Positions 28,891 through 38,400 of a stretch of 42,169 nucleotides of DNA are shown piece after piece. Under the pieces are notes generated by a model. It did no database searches and had not been told where the DNA came from. It worked only from the letters and a program-made list of their open reading frames with translations. The stretch lies in the NCBI RefSeq assembly GCF_003574965.1, contig NZ_CP032318.1, positions 1 through 42,169 of the forward strand, given 5' to 3'. Numbering within the stretch: the stretch's first letter is position 1; the number at the start of each line of letters is the position of its first letter. The translations under genes were made by a program, and so were the position numbers. This DNA is from Hymenobacter oligotrophus. GTDB taxonomy: Bacteria; Bacteroidota; Bacteroidia; Cytophagales; Hymenobacteraceae.

Positions 28891-29223
28891 ATGAAAACTC
28901 CGAAGTCATCCCCGCCCAGCGTGCACGTGCAGCCGTTGGAGCGCGAGCAGCTGCCCGTCGCCCCCGTTGCCTGTAGCTCACTGGCCGAGCTGATTCACTC
29001 ATTGGGTACCCGCAAAGAGGTAGCCGAGGCCTGGAAAGTAGTACCACGCACCCTGGCCCTGCGGATGCAGAAACCCGAAACCGCCACCCTGGAGGAGCTG
29101 CAGCGCTTGGCCGTGCTCGCCCGTCTTGACCTGCCCACCGTGTTCGAGCTGGCGTACTATCAGATGCAGCACCCGGTGGCCGTGCCGGCGCCGCAGCTGG
29201 GGCGCCCCAAGCAGCAGCATTAG
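28891..29223 (+). CDS. small HTH-like DNA-binding protein
   Basis: A 110-residue protein from the ATG at 28891; the frame is open upstream to 28819 but that reading crosses the inverted repeat. After a Pro-rich N-terminus, residues 45-90 (LAELIHSLGTRKEVAEAWKVVPRTLALRMQ and LEELQRLAVLARLD) look like an XRE-type helix-turn-helix with the usual pattern of a conserved Leu/Ala core. The C-terminus is short and basic. It is probably a repressor of the plasmid genes and perhaps of its own promoter. Confidence 0.55.
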   Translation: MKTPKSSPPSVHVQPLEREQLPVAPVACSSLAELIHSLGTRKEVAEAWKVVPRTLALRMQKPETATLEELQRLAVLARLDLPTVFELAYYQMQHPVAVPAPQLGRPKQQH

Positions 29224-29468
29224 GGCGCGGGCTGACCTATGAAGGCACTTGTGGCGGGAATGCGCGGAACCGTTCGCGTAGTCGTGGTGCATTTCGCGGC
29301 TAACTTTTTACCATTCGTCCTTTTTTCGCCCCGGGCCTACGCGCAGCCGGTAGCTTCGCAGTGTCCACCTGGTTGCCAAGGCACCAGAAATTGTAGACCA
29401 TCGGTCGAATTTGGGTGCTGCACGAGCCGCCGCAGCGCCTACCCCGACCCGCTTAATCCTGAACCCGC

Positions 29469-29825
29469 ATGGAAGCAGAATGCCCGGTAGTAGTTCCGTT
29501 GCCTTTCCCCGACTTACAGCTGACCGTGTCCTACGCCGAGGCGCTTTGCTACGCACAGGGGCGCTTGAAAATGCTGGGCAGCGGGGGCCTGAAGCCCTTT
29601 TGCGCGGCGCATCAGCTCACGTACCCCAACATCATCAACCTGAAAAACGGCAAGCTCAAACGCGAGGAGCCGCGTCTGCTCCAGCGGCTGCTGGGCTGCC
29701 TGGCAGTACCCACCGAGCTGTTGCAGTATCCGCTGGATAGTAAAACGCCGTGCTTTCTGCTGCCGGATGCTGGGGCCCTGACCACGTTCCGCGACCAGCT
29801 CCAATTTCTGACAAAAGCCGAATAA
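29469..29825 (+). CDS. small HTH-like protein
   Basis: A 118-residue protein. Residues 22-75 (SYAEALCYAQGRLKMLGSGG, KPFCAAHQLTYPNIINLKNGK and EEPRLLQRLLGCL) have the pattern of a Cro/XRE-type helix-turn-helix, where TYPNIINLKNGK is the recognition helix and turn. A Bacteroidota-like leader lies just upstream. The region 29224-29468 holds no gene I would support. It may regulate the toxin-antitoxin pair next to it. Confidence 0.5.
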   Translation: MEAECPVVVPLPFPDLQLTVSYAEALCYAQGRLKMLGSGGLKPFCAAHQLTYPNIINLKNGKLKREEPRLLQRLLGCLAVPTELLQYPLDSKTPCFLLPDAGALTTFRDQLQFLTKAE

Positions 29826-29897
29826 CCTTTTATTGGGAGCCTTTCAGCCAGTAAAAACGTTGCTTACAGTGTACTCACGCGCTTAATCAATTCCCTT

Positions 29898-30200
29898 ATG
29901 CAAGAGCCCATCACTTATTCTGAGCGGGAGAAAACCCCGGCCCAGCGGCAGGAACTCATCGACAATGCCCGGGCCTGGAGTGTGGCGCAGGGAGCCGTGC
30001 CTAGTGCCCGCGCGGAAGCGCTGTATGCCCGCTACGTGGCGGGGGAGATGACCCTGCAAGGCGTCACCGAGGAACTGCGGCGCCAGGATGCCCCCCGCGT
30101 AGCAGCGGCGGCCGCTCAGGCCGCATTCGGAACGAATGACACTGGGATTACTACCCCGCGTCGCGCGGAAATGCAGCCGGAGCAGGACTTTCTGACCTAA
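29898..30200 (+). CDS. VbhA-like antitoxin of a Fic module
   Basis: A 100-residue protein. Residues 14-62 (AQRQELIDNARAWSVAQGAVPSARAEALYARYVAGEMTLQGV) match the layout of VbhA-type antitoxins, which block Fic adenylyltransferases in class I systems by placing a Ser/Thr-x3-Glu-Gly/Asn motif in the Fic active site. Here the corresponding residues are Trp27 and Gln31-Gly32, so the inhibitory Glu is missing if the alignment is right. It is followed by a Fic gene 72 nt downstream, as expected for this family, but with a terminator between. Confidence 0.7.
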   Translation: MQEPITYSEREKTPAQRQELIDNARAWSVAQGAVPSARAEALYARYVAGEMTLQGVTEELRRQDAPRVAAAAAQAAFGTNDTGITTPRRAEMQPEQDFLT

Positions 30201-30219
30201 TGCCCGCCATGAACATCGA

Positions 30220-30256
30220 AACCCGTCCGGGCTGAACCCGGACGGGTTATTTTTTT
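30220..30256 (+). terminator. terminator/attenuator between antitoxin and Fic toxin
   Basis: A perfect 12-bp stem (30220-30231 and 30237-30248) with a 5-nt loop and T7 (30250-30256). A possible 8-codon leader frame (ATG at 30209, TGA at 30233) ends within the loop, so a ribosome there would cover the left arm. Confidence 0.8.
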
Positions 30257-30272
30257 ACTAAACCAGCAGCTT

Positions 30273-31358
30273 GTGGCAATTCAGGACGGATTCTTCAACG
30301 CCCGCGACCAGGTTATCTACAATCGACTAGGCATCACCAATGCCGAGCAGTTGCGCCAAGTAGAAGCTGACTACTCGATCCCGATAATGGCCCAGTTGCT
30401 GGCGGGCACGTTGGAGATACCCGGCCAGTTCAACGCCGCGCACCTGAAGCAGATCCACCGAACCCTGTTTCAGGACGTATATGATTGGGCCGGCCAAACC
30501 CGGGCCCATGGACCCGAAGGTCCTTTTCAGGGTCAAAAACCGGCCTTCGTGCTCAATCCGCAGGGCGACATGATGCGGTATGCGCCCTACGCGCAGCTCG
30601 ACCAGCGGCTGGATGCTATTGGTGCCCAGCTTCAGCAGGAAAATACGCTGCGGGGCCTGAGCCCGGCACAGTTCGCTGAACGGGCAGCATACTACTTCGA
30701 CCAGTACAATCATGCGCATGCCTTCCGAGAAGGTAATGGGCGCACCATTCAGGGGGTACTAGCCGTACTGGGCCGGCAGGCCGGGTACCAGGTTGAATTG
30801 AAGCCGGCTGCGGCTGCTCAGCTCAACAACGCGCGCGACCTGGCTATTATCCGGCCCCACGGGCCCGGGCAGCCCGTGAAAAATCTGGAACCGTTGACCT
30901 TACTGTTACGCTCAGGTATTACTCCACTGCCCGGACCGGAAGCCGTCCACTGGCGCGACCCCAGCCAGGCGCGGCCGCTGACCGAACCCACGCCTGCTAT
31001 GCAGCGCATGGAAGCTCAGCGGGTACTGCAGGCTAGTGCCTACGTCATCGGGGCGGCCTTACGCGACATTGACCGGGGCGATACCACCCGGGGTAATCAA
31101 CTGTTGCAGCAAATGACGCTGGTGCTGCACGATCCTGCCCGGGCTGGGGAGCAGAGTGCAAGCCTGCAGCAGGCCGCCTTGGAGGTGTCCAAGCACCCGA
31201 TGTTACGGCAGGAAGCACCACTCATGCAACAGGCCGTGGCCCTGGCCCACAGCGTGCAGCAGCTGGTGCAGCTGGACTCACTTGCACGGAAAAAGACGCA
31301 AAACCAATCCCCTAGCGATACGGTAGCAGCTCCTAAACGCCGGGGGCCAAGATTGTAG
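30273..31358 (+). CDS. VbhT-like Fic domain toxin
   Basis: A 361-residue protein with a Fic domain in residues 10-175. The N-terminal part matches VbhT-like proteins (YNRLGITNAEQL, LKQIHRTLFQDVYDWAGQTR). The active-site loop is HAFREGNGRTIQ (His149 to Gln160), so it has the catalytic His and the GNGR phosphate loop but lacks the final Arg of HxFx(D/E)GNGRxxR. Such toxins transfer AMP to targets such as topoisomerases. The C-terminal helical part (180-361) is of unknown role. There is no ATG: the start is a GTG at 30273, 17 nt after the T-run, which together with the terminator suggests low expression. Confidence 0.88.
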   Translation: MAIQDGFFNARDQVIYNRLGITNAEQLRQVEADYSIPIMAQLLAGTLEIPGQFNAAHLKQIHRTLFQDVYDWAGQTRAHGPEGPFQGQKPAFVLNPQGDMMRYAPYAQLDQRLDAIGAQLQQENTLRGLSPAQFAERAAYYFDQYNHAHAFREGNGRTIQGVLAVLGRQAGYQVELKPAAAAQLNNARDLAIIRPHGPGQPVKNLEPLTLLLRSGITPLPGPEAVHWRDPSQARPLTEPTPAMQRMEAQRVLQASAYVIGAALRDIDRGDTTRGNQLLQQMTLVLHDPARAGEQSASLQQAALEVSKHPMLRQEAPLMQQAVALAHSVQQLVQLDSLARKKTQNQSPSDTVAAPKRRGPRL

Positions 31359-31361
31359 TAG

Positions 31362-32711
31362 TTAGTTAAGATTCATGCGTTGCTGCACCTCCCCAATGGC
31401 CGCGATGTAACGGGTGAACAGGTCGAGTGCACCCCGACGGGAGGTAGTTATCACCTCATACACGCCAGTGCCGGAACGGAAGACATACTCGGAATAGGCA
31501 CATTTAGGAATCTGGCGGTTGTTGTTGAAACGCCGGTCAGGAGAACCGCTTTTGTTCACGTAGCGCCACGTATGGCCAACAATTGTCGCATCCGAAGGAA
31601 CGCTGCCATCTTCAATGAACGTAGAGTCCCGCGAGATAAGGTGAAGATTTTTATAGAAGACGGCCGCGAACTGGTTGTTGCGACGAATGACCAAGCGTTC
31701 AGGAAAAAAGTATAGTTCAGTGTTGCGCAGCCCCAGATACGGAATGGGAACATTGGTTTGCAAATGACGGGTGGGCTTCCGGTTCAAGGATACGCCCCCA
31801 AGACCGATGCGCGAAATGGCATTACTGGCCCCGGCATTGCGCCGTCGGTCGTTGATACGTTCGGAGTGTAGGTACTGCCAGACCCTGTGCGAGTTGGAAA
31901 TCTGACCAAAGGCTTTCAGAAAGTCGGCGTGTACCTGGGCTAAATCGTCGTTGAACTCATAGTTGATTTCCAGTGTCAGACGCCTTTTGTCAATCCGCGC
32001 CAGGTATATGTAAGCGGCTAACACAGCCGCCAGGCAAAAGGCCAGACCAGTCCAGAATAAGCCAGGCTGCTCGTCTAAGCGCAGGTATTGTTTGACTTCC
32101 GGAACGCGTGCAATACGGGCGAATTTCTTGGAAACGTACTGCCCAGTCGACACCCCATACCAGTGGTTCATGGTACTGTCAGTAAGGGGGAGCATGCTAC
32201 CGTAAATCGCCGAGCCGACTACGGGAGCTTCCGGGTCGGGCTGCTGCCGAATCTTGATGCCACTGGAAGCGGTGATTTCCACCTTCGGGATGATGGTTTC
32301 CTCCGTGCGCGTGACTTGGCCGAAGTAGCTGAATAAGCCAACGCCTAATAGCAGGGCTAAGGCCAGCGTACCCCACTTGGCAAATGAAATCTTGGCGGCT
32401 TTCTCGGTTAGCTCGTTGATGAAGTCCTGCGAGTCAACGTCGCTGAGCTGGGTTATCTCATCGGAGGTAATGGTATGCAGGTGCCCCTGAGCCGTAGGCA
32501 GCGGCGCGGGTGGATAGGACGGGCTGTGAGGGGTAGTGTGCTGTAGGTATTTGCGGTACTGAATGCCACCAGCCCCCAACGAAACGTAAGTTCCTCGCTG
32601 ATTAACACCAATCCTGGCGCCTTTCACGCCAGCAGAGTAGCCAATGCCCCGGGTAGATAAATTGACCCGCATAGGGCCGAAGCTAATGGATTTGCGAAAC
32701 GAGAATCCCAT
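31362..32711 (-). CDS. DUF4236 membrane protein with SH3-like domain
   Basis: A 449-residue protein. Residues 1-55 are a DUF4236 domain (FRKSISFGPMRVNLSTRGIGYSAGVKGARIGVNQRGTYVS), a short beta-rich module found on many prokaryotic membrane proteins. A linker is followed by TM1 (WGTLALALLLGVGLFSYF, about 112-129), an extracytoplasmic SH3-like segment (SGIKIRQQPDPEAPVVG to WYGVSTGQYVSKKF), TM2 (FWTGLAFCLAAVLAAYIYLA, about 219-238) and a C-terminal alpha/beta part with strands (YLGLRNTELYFFPERLVIRR). The gene is divergent from the phospholipase-D-like gene and 3 nt from the end of Fic. It may be a sensor or anchor. Confidence 0.75.
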   Translation of the reverse strand: MGFSFRKSISFGPMRVNLSTRGIGYSAGVKGARIGVNQRGTYVSLGAGGIQYRKYLQHTTPHSPSYPPAPLPTAQGHLHTITSDEITQLSDVDSQDFINELTEKAAKISFAKWGTLALALLLGVGLFSYFGQVTRTEETIIPKVEITASSGIKIRQQPDPEAPVVGSAIYGSMLPLTDSTMNHWYGVSTGQYVSKKFARIARVPEVKQYLRLDEQPGLFWTGLAFCLAAVLAAYIYLARIDKRRLTLEINYEFNDDLAQVHADFLKAFGQISNSHRVWQYLHSERINDRRRNAGASNAISRIGLGGVSLNRKPTRHLQTNVPIPYLGLRNTELYFFPERLVIRRNNQFAAVFYKNLHLISRDSTFIEDGSVPSDATIVGHTWRYVNKSGSPDRRFNNNRQIPKCAYSEYVFRSGTGVYEVITTSRRGALDLFTRYIAAIGEVQQRMNLN

Positions 32712-32881
32712 GGATAATGGATAAAAAGTCTATTCGCAATATACACGGGTCAAGGAATGTCCCAACTCACTTCTTGCGAGGAAATTAGGAATGCAGCCAC
32801 AGTCGATTTATCTCATGGTAGTCCGTGTGGCACGTGAGCTATCAAACTCTAAATTGCGCGTTGATTGCCTGCATTCGTTAC

Positions 32882-33730
32882 ATGAAGATTCTCCAGCCCC
32901 ACCAAATCAGCAGTGAAGTATTAGAGGTGATTCACTCCGCCCAGCAGTACTTAATCCTAGTGTCGCCCTACGTAAAACTAACCCAGTGGCAGCAGCTGGC
33001 CGCAGCCCTAACGGCAGCCAAAGGGCGGGGAGTACGGATTGACTTTTTCGTGCGTAACGACCCCGATAATGCGGGCAGTTGGGAGCAGGTGGAGGCGCTG
33101 GGGCTGAAAGCGCGGCTAGTAAGCAACCTGCACGCAAAGTTCTACTTCAGTGAAACCAGCGGAGTTATTTCCTCCATGAACTTACTGGCCAGCTCAAACA
33201 GCAACTCCATCGAAATTGGCTGCAAACTGGAAACGCAGACGGAGTTGGACGAACTCAAAAGCTTTGTGAAGCGCTTCGTGGTGCCGCACGAAATGACCGA
33301 GCGGCCAACGGAAGCCGACCTATACCTGACCAAGGAGCGGTTCAGCGTGGCTTTGGAACACTACATTGCCGACCAGACCCGGCGGGACGCGCGGGTGACC
33401 TTCCAGAAGGACGAATTCGAAATCCGCGCGGTGTCGAACACGTTCTTCTTGTACGTGGACAAGGCTACGAATCGACTTTTCCTAAGTGCCATTGTCTCGG
33501 AAGCTGAGGCCAGCGTGTTTGAGGCGCGGCGCTCAATGTTCTTCACGTCTCCAGCTTTCCGATATGAGTTGGACAGAGGCGATCGAGGACACTATAGTAT
33601 GGTGGAAGGCGCTTATCAGCCCCGGTTGTCAACAGCATACCTAGATAACCTACGACTGCCTGAAAAGAAGCAATTGATAGCGGAGGTAATGACCTTTATA
33701 AAGAGCGTCCGAGCTTTTAAGGACGCTTGA
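32882..33730 (+). CDS. single-HKD phospholipase-D-like protein
   Basis: A 282-residue protein from the ATG at 32882; a GTG start at 32825 is possible. Residues 10-115 form one PLD/nuclease domain with LHAKFYFSETSGVISSMN: His84, Lys86, Ser/Asn98-100 and Glu111, a HxKx4D-like motif with Glu or Ser in place of Asp. Only one HKD is present, so a dimer would be needed to complete the site, as in Nuc- and BfiI-type enzymes. The C-terminal half (150-282) is unrecognised. PLD proteins in defence gene islands often act as nucleases. It is divergent from the DUF4236 gene by 170 nt and convergent with the caspase module. Confidence 0.8.
   Translation: MKILQPHQISSEVLEVIHSAQQYLILVSPYVKLTQWQQLAAALTAAKGRGVRIDFFVRNDPDNAGSWEQVEALGLKARLVSNLHAKFYFSETSGVISSMNLLASSNSNSIEIGCKLETQTELDELKSFVKRFVVPHEMTERPTEADLYLTKERFSVALEHYIADQTRRDARVTFQKDEFEIRAVSNTFFLYVDKATNRLFLSAIVSEAEASVFEARRSMFFTSPAFRYELDRGDRGHYSMVEGAYQPRLSTAYLDNLRLPEKKQLIAEVMTFIKSVRAFKDA
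33704..33727. terminator. hairpin at the end of the PLD gene
   Basis: AGCGTCC (33704-33710) and GGACGCT (33721-33727), with a 10-nt loop, overlap the last codons of the PLD gene. It separates that gene from the convergent minus-strand genes; no T-run was seen. Confidence 0.4.
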
Positions 33731-33786
33731 CAACGATGTAGTTGTACTTCTCTACAGGATATTGGGCCTTGGTGCGTTCCTGCGAG

Positions 33787-34356
33787 TTAGGCAAGCCTTG
33801 GTTGTCTTAGTACCCATACGCTGTGCGTGTCAGCTAATGTCGTCTTCCCCTGCAGTGCCATACTGGTCATAGCAAGCAAGTAGCCAAGCCGGTTATGCCC
33901 TTCTATCAACTGGTGTGGCGCCATCAGTTCCTTTTCAGGAGGTAATGCGCCCAGCGATGCGACGTCCAATACTATTGGTGGGGTGCGCCAGGTACCACGT
34001 TCTTTCCAATGCAACACATCTCGCTGAGTGCAGCAAAACTCGTCGAATTCCCGACACCGTTCCCGCGTTTGAACGCAATCTCGGTAATCTTCCACTACGT
34101 AAAGATTCACCAAATCCTGCGTAGGCCATCGCTCTAAACTGAATTGCAAGGTGTCATAGTCCAGCCAAGCGTAGTTGCGACGGGTAACGTACTCGCCTTG
34201 CAACCCGTGGATCCATTGTTGGAGTACCTCTCTGGGGACGTTGGGCACTAAGGGGTGAACGCGTTGGTAGTACGCCTCAAAATCCCATATGGTATGCTCT
34301 GTTGGCAAAGCAGCCATTCGTTTCCACGATAGGGAGAAATCTTTAGGCTCTCGCAT
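33787..34356 (-). CDS. hypothetical protein with a ParB/Srx-like motif
   Basis: A 189-residue protein. In the C-terminal third it has PPIVLDVASLGALPPEKELMAPHQLIEGHNRLGYLLAM, where LIEGHNRLGYL resembles the core of ParB/sulfiredoxin-like domains (Gly-x-x-Arg loop). That fold can bind or hydrolyse nucleotides and cut DNA. The N-terminal two-thirds (WDFEAYYQRVHP, YAWLDYDTLQFSLERW) are not recognised and have many aromatic residues. It is the third minus-strand gene of the caspase-helicase set, 70 nt after the exonuclease gene. The motif is suggestive only. Confidence 0.5.
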   Translation of the reverse strand: MREPKDFSLSWKRMAALPTEHTIWDFEAYYQRVHPLVPNVPREVLQQWIHGLQGEYVTRRNYAWLDYDTLQFSLERWPTQDLVNLYVVEDYRDCVQTRERCREFDEFCCTQRDVLHWKERGTWRTPPIVLDVASLGALPPEKELMAPHQLIEGHNRLGYLLAMTSMALQGKTTLADTHSVWVLRQPRLA

Positions 34357-34426
34357 TAGACCTTTTCGTGGATCAGATTTTGGCAGCGGCCGACCGTTAG
34401 CTCTGGGCTACATGAATTGAAGTGGT

Positions 34427-35341
34427 CTATAGATTACGCAGAAAGTCTAGTTCCGACAGAATTTCCAACGGAGCCCCCTTTGCGATGAGCTTCACCGCTT
34501 TCTCTTGCTTACTGCTCATGCCGTCATCCCCGACCACACGGTAGTCCTGCTGGCCTACCACCAGGAAGGAAGTATCTTTAGTGACGCCGTTACTATTAAT
34601 CCCGCCGATGTCAGCAATGAGCTGCTGCGCGCTAGCACGCTGCATGGACGAGAGCGTGCCGGTGAATACCACGCTGCGGCCATAAAACAGGTTATCCGGT
34701 TTATGCTTAGCAGGGTCCCCCTTAATCAGGCTGGGGTCTTTAGAAGGATAGATACGCCGCGTTATGCAGGGGTGGTAACCGTCGGGATGCAGCTGGCCAA
34801 TGGTAGTTAGCAGCTTCTCCGCAAAGTCGTCCCGAGATGTTACACCGGCATGGGCAAAGGTTTTCAATGCTAGTTGCGCGCAAGCATGAGCATCACTAGC
34901 CGCGCGGTGATGTTGCAAGGGGATGCCGTGGAATTTACACAGCGTACGCAAGTCATAGGCGGGTAAGCCAGACCATACCTTCTTCGAAAAAATATAGCTA
35001 CAGACGTACTGCAGCGACGGAAAAGGCAATTCGTAGGCTTCCATCGTTCGGCGCAGCACGCTGAAGTCAAAGCCTGCGTTGTGAGCCACTAACAACTGAC
35101 CTTCCAACAGTGGCTGCAATTCGGGCCAGAGTTCGGCCCAAGTAGGCTGGTCGGCTACATCGGCAGGTTGAATGCCGTGGATGGAGATGTTAAACGAATC
35201 AAAATAGGGATACGAAGGAGGTTTTACCAACCAAGACCTAGTACTGGTTACCTGGCCGTCTTCCACGAAAGCTAAGCCTACTTCGCACGCACTGTCGCGG
35301 TCAGCCGTCGCGGTTTCAAAATCAATAGCAATAAACTTCAT
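34427..35341 (-). CDS. DEDDh 3'-5' exonuclease with BRCT domain
   Basis: A 304-residue protein. Residues 1-165 are a DnaQ-like exonuclease: Asp7 and Glu9 in FIAIDFETA, Asp92 in AHNAGFDF, and His145 and Asp150 in HHRAASDAH. All five metal-binding or catalytic residues are present, so it should be active. Residues 218-304 are a BRCT domain (YGRSVVFTGTLSSMQRASAQQL, TKDTSFLVVG, EKAVKLIAKGAPLEILSE). Similar exonuclease-BRCT proteins are widespread and trim DNA or RNA ends. Its gene lies 116 nt after the caspase-helicase and 70 nt before the ParB-like gene, so it may belong to the same system or be a neighbour. Confidence 0.92.
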   Translation of the reverse strand: MKFIAIDFETATADRDSACEVGLAFVEDGQVTSTRSWLVKPPSYPYFDSFNISIHGIQPADVADQPTWAELWPELQPLLEGQLLVAHNAGFDFSVLRRTMEAYELPFPSLQYVCSYIFSKKVWSGLPAYDLRTLCKFHGIPLQHHRAASDAHACAQLALKTFAHAGVTSRDDFAEKLLTTIGQLHPDGYHPCITRRIYPSKDPSLIKGDPAKHKPDNLFYGRSVVFTGTLSSMQRASAQQLIADIGGINSNGVTKDTSFLVVGQQDYRVVGDDGMSSKQEKAVKLIAKGAPLEILSELDFLRNL

Positions 35342-35457
35342 AAGCAGTCTGAGATAGCCAGAAAATAGTGGCAGAAGCGAAGCAAATTCAAGGTGAATAT
35401 GCAGTTTTAACCTCTGTTTTTACAAATAAAACGGGCACATTTTCATTAGCCACATGG

Positions 35458-38400
35458 CTAGGATGCCGGTGCTGCTTTGGCCAAGCTGGCGAGTTGCTGC
35501 TTTTCCCAGGATGTCCCTATCACTTGGCTTCTTTCTGGGCCAAATAACTTATTGGCAATGGGTTCAACAGCAGCCCACGCCTGCGATGGATCCACGATAT
35601 TGTGGTGTGCAAGCAAGAGTATTTCCCCGCGATTCAAAGCAGCCACCTTCAGCAAAGGAAGCGCCGAGGCTGGCAAGCCAACTTCTAGGCGTGTGGTTAA
35701 CAGATTCAGAGCATCGTCTTCCAGCAGCACCATGGGGTGAAGGGCTTGCACAATGGGCACAACCGAGCGAAAATGGTAGCGCGTTGCATCCACAATGCGA
35801 CGCACATCTCCGTAGCTAACCGGCACGAAGGGGGAGTTAGTATACGCTTGCTCCAGGTCTTCCAAAGAATCGCCCTGCAGCCATGCCTCTACTAGCAAGG
35901 CTCGCTTCGCCCGTCGTAAATAGGCCACTTGGTCTGGCAGAGAGATTTGGTACAACTGCACCAAGTCGTTGCCAATTTTGTGGGCTGCATGATAGGGCCA
36001 CGTCTTCTCTTTATTTCCGTTTTTGAATAGCGGCGTGTAGGTGTCATCAAGTTCCGGCAGCGCTTGCGTAAGAGCCAACAGCCGTTCCAGCGAAACGGTA
36101 GCTGGGTTCAGCTTTTGCAGCAAGTGCAATAGGCGCAAGATAGAGTCAAACGAGAGCGAAGAATTGGCACAGGCAAATCCAACGAGAGTTAGCTGTAGCA
36201 TAGAGCCTTCTTGCTCCACAATACTGGCCCTAATCAGCGAAATGATGATGTTTTCAACCTGTGCATCCATCTGGGGACGCCAGTCGGGGTTGTTGCGGCC
36301 CGCAATGTATCCCCCGTAAGTGTTGGCCAGCAGCGTGGCTACTTCCCGGCGGCCAACTCGCGAAATCTGAGCCAGCAGACGCAGTACCCATGTGGACAGA
36401 TTGCCGTTGGAAAATGAAGAACGCAATGCTTCTGGCTGCCCAAGAACGTAGTGCTGAAACAGTTGCCTCCGCTCCATGGGAGTGTTAGCCACGATGAACG
36501 ATTGTCCACGTTCGTTATAGCCCAGCCGGCCAGCGCGGCCTACCATGTTTTTGTATTCAGCAATGGTGAAAGGCTTCTGGTCTTCCCCAAGGAATTCTGT
36601 TTCCCCTAGAATTACTGCCGAGGCCGGCGTATTGATGCCAGCTGCGACAGTGGTAGTAGCCCCTAGCACCCGCACAGGACCCTGCTGGTCACGAAAAGCG
36701 CGTTCGACCACTTCCCGCTCTTCCCGAGATAGGTTACTGTTGTGAAAAGCAGTACCTCCCCGTAGGCAGTCGCGCAGCCTAGTAGAAGTAGAGGAGCGGT
36801 CTTGAGCAGGCAATGCCGCTATCACCGCATCCGCACTAGGTAAACCCAAGTCCTTGGCCAGGTAGCCCGCAACGCCTTCAGCTTTGCCACGAATGTTGCG
36901 GAATACAATAAGTTTAGCCGTCGGCTGCTGCGCAAGCAAAGCCTGTGCTAGGGGCACTATCACGTCCTGCGTGCTGGCTTTATCGCGGCGTATCTGCACG
37001 GCATGAGCAGACAGTAGCTGCCGTTTCTGCTGGAGCCCGGTGTCCGGATCTACGTACTCAAAAACGCCCGAGCGGTCAATAACACCTTCCTCTAAGGGAA
37101 CGGGCCGCCGGGTGGTAATCATTGCTTGGCAGCGCAGCCAATGCTCAAAGCCATTAGTGTTGCCGATAACGGCCGACAAGGCCACAAGCTGCGGGGTGAT
37201 ACCACGTTCGCGAGCAGACAGAATGTAGGTCAGCAACAGTTCAACGCTGATACCTCGGCTGGGGTCAGTGATAAACTGCGCTTCGTCCACTACTACCACT
37301 CCAATGCGGTTCAACGCGCCCTGGTTTTTAACCACCAGGTTTAGAAACATCTCATAGGTAAGCAGAGCAATGTCATACTTACCCCGCACAAAGGCATTGG
37401 TAGCGTCTTGGTAGTCTCCAGTGCACCGAACCACTCTTAGGCCCAACCGCGTGCCATAAAAGTCAGAAAACTGTTCATACTTCTCATTGGCCAACGCCTT
37501 ATAAGGTACCAAAAAAACAGCACGCTGGGTACTCACAGCAGCCTTGACAGCAGCCAGTTCTCCGATAAAGGTCTTGCCGCTGCTGGTGGGGGCTACAACT
37601 AGTAATGATTCACCGTCTAGTATCCGATAATCGTTGACCGCGCCCAGTTGCAGCTCGTTAAGCCCTTGGGAAAACTGTTGGTCCCAGAGTTGAACAACCT
37701 CTTCGGGTAAGCCGAAGCCCATTAAGTCCTGAATGTTTTCCGAAACCTTCAGTCCGGTTTGTTCAGGAAAGGCTTGGTAGTAATGTCGTCCGGCTTGTAG
37801 CGGGGGAATGGTAAAGCCCCCGTCTATATCTCCCACCCATTTGGGGGTTTGAGTCAGGCCCAGTCGTTGCGCCTCGGCACGTACCCGTCCGGCAACTTCA
37901 GCCATCAGACCTCCTACCTCTACTGGACCAGTAGCAGCACGTAGCGCCGCAGTCAAGGCCGAAGTCAATAGACCATGGCCCGCAGCCTCCCAAGCTTCTT
38001 CATCAACATTAGCTGCGGCTAAGAGCATACGCCCACGGCCGGAAAAAGCCGATTCCAAAGAAAATCCACCGCCGCGTGGCTGCAGACCATCTTCTATCAC
38101 CTTGGCCGGCGCCCCACCACTGAAACAGCAGTCGAGGACTAACAAAATATGGCGAGCCTTACTTTGGCGAAACCGTGTGGCCAGATCTGCCATAGATACC
38201 GTTGTCCCCGCCAAGTCCTCTATGTTGGTATCATGGGCTACTAAACGGTGATTATGAGTGCCGTGGCCAGAAAAAGTTAGTAGTACCACATCATCATCCG
38301 TCGCGGCATCCAGCGTCTGAGTAAGCAACTCATCAATACGGGACCGAGTAGCCTCCTCATCTACAAGCAACATTGGGGTGGCGTCAGGAAGTGTGTCTTG

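Noticed and set aside
29239-29490. 83-residue frame with a signal-like N-terminus
   Set aside because: It overlaps the start of the gene at 29469, has no recognisable domain and is Cys/Pro-rich at the end; support is too weak.
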